Shown here one piece after another: positions 5,731-6,112 of a stretch of 6,112 nt of DNA. The DNA comes from Lachnospiraceae bacterium UBA3826 (GTDB taxonomy: Bacteria; Bacillota; Clostridia; Lachnospirales; Lachnospiraceae). The position numbers and the translations under genes were made by a program. The stretch is from positions 1 to 6,112 of the forward strand of contig DGII01000139.1 in assembly GCA_002393095.1 (NCBI GenBank). Reading direction: 5' to 3'. The notes under the pieces were generated by a model. It worked only from the letters and a program-made list of their open reading frames with translations, had not been told where the DNA came from and did no database searches. The number at the start of each line of letters is the position of its first letter. Position 1 is the stretch's first letter.

Positions 5731-6112
5731 ATGATAAGATTATCCAGACTTATAAGCGACAATATGATCATACATAAGGATAAGCCCGTAAGGATATGGG
5801 GATGGGCAGATGCAGGCGCGACTGTAAGGGCATGTATAGCTGAAGATATAATTGCAAGCAGTGAAGCTCTATCTGACGGAAGCTTCGACATAGAGCTTGC
5901 AGTGCCTAAACCGGGGGCCGGATATACGATCACTGTATCGGAGATAAAGGCTGGCAGAGTGACGGATGAGATAGTCATTAAGAATGTGGCGGTAGGGCTG
6001 GTGTATATAATGTGCGGCCAGTCCAATGCGGGCTTTCCCATGTCAAGGGTCAGAGATACATATCCGGAGGAATGGCTGGAGCCGGATAATGATAAGCTGC
6101 GGACCTTCAAGA
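5731..6112 (+). CDS. SGNH carbohydrate esterase, sialate O-acetylesterase-like (3' end beyond the window)
   Basis: The first 127 residues of an esterase cut by the window edge. The opening region NMIIHKDKPVRIWGWADAGA (11-30) matches the N-terminal beta-sandwich of sialate-O-acetylesterase-like (SASA) proteins, usually read as NMVLQR-PVRIWGWA-PG. The catalytic nucleophile block follows: VYIMCGQSNAGFPM (91-104), with Ser98 in the GQSN motif of SGNH hydrolases. The Asp/His of the triad would lie beyond the window. No signal peptide is present, so it is probably cytoplasmic. In a fibre-degrading Firmicute beside a GH115 gene, it most likely removes acetyl groups from xylo-oligosaccharides rather than sialic acid; that substrate is inference. 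The ATG at 5731 has AAGGA at 5717-5721 with 9-base spacing, and homology begins within a few residues of it. No terminator separates it from the GH115 gene 153 bases upstream. Confidence 0.85.
   Translation, partial: MIRLSRLISDNMIIHKDKPVRIWGWADAGATVRACIAEDIIASSEALSDGSFDIELAVPKPGAGYTITVSEIKAGRVTDEIVIKNVAVGLVYIMCGQSNAGFPMSRVRDTYPEEWLEPDNDKLRTFK

Noticed and set aside
5510..5731. 73-codon minus-strand frame, Tyr/Leu/Ile-rich, across the heptad array
   Set aside because: It is the translation of the tandem repeat's complement (repeated LYF/SYF-like units). It looks like a membrane peptide only because the repeat lacks stops on that strand.
5715..6110. 131-codon minus-strand frame at the right edge
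   Set aside because: The plus strand here carries the SASA-like beta-sandwich motif and the GQSN nucleophile block with a good ribosome binding site; the minus frame is its mirror.

Overview
The window looks like a piece of a Gram-positive Firmicute genome, most likely a Lachnospiraceae-type gut or rumen fibre degrader (Butyrivibrio/Roseburia-like). This is inferred from moderate GC, heavy use of ATA, AGA/AGG and CTT codons, strong AGGAG-type ribosome binding sites, perfect TATAAT boxes, and gene content typical of xylan-utilisation loci in that family. No species can be named from the sequence alone.

Layout. Positions 1-120 hold no gene I can name, only short open frames and a weak terminator-like hairpin for the gene to the right. 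Positions 121-1014 (minus strand) encode an AraC-family regulator with an N-terminal sugar-sensing cupin and a C-terminal double helix-turn-helix. A 219-base divergent control region (1015-1233) carries a TATAAT promoter, nested inverted and direct repeats just upstream of its -35, and a 5'UTR hairpin. Then three genes run on the plus strand: uxuA (mannonate dehydratase, 1234-2298), a 1056-residue GH115 alpha-glucuronidase (2407-5577), and the start of an SGNH/sialate-O-acetylesterase-like carbohydrate esterase (5731 to the window end, truncated). The uxuA-GH115 gap (108 bases) is packed with nested hairpins, a 15-bp palindrome and a TATAAT box. The GH115-esterase gap (153 bases) is an unusual heptanucleotide tandem repeat of consensus WATAAGR.

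How the parts fit. GH115 enzymes remove (4-O-methyl)-D-glucuronic acid side chains from glucuronoxylan. The esterase would remove acetyl groups from the same decorated oligosaccharides. UxuA works further down the hexuronate pathway, dehydrating D-mannonate to 2-keto-3-deoxygluconate. The visible N-termini of the GH115 protein and the esterase have no signal peptide, so the scheme is intracellular trimming of imported, acetylated aldouronic acids and catabolism of the released uronate, probably controlled by the divergent AraC protein. The intermediate enzymes (UxaC isomerase, UxuB reductase, KdgK/KdgA) and the transporter are not in this window.

The enzymes are known families. The less ordinary material is in the spacers: the heptad-repeat leader of the esterase, the structured leader between uxuA and the GH115 gene, and the repeat cluster in front of uxuA.
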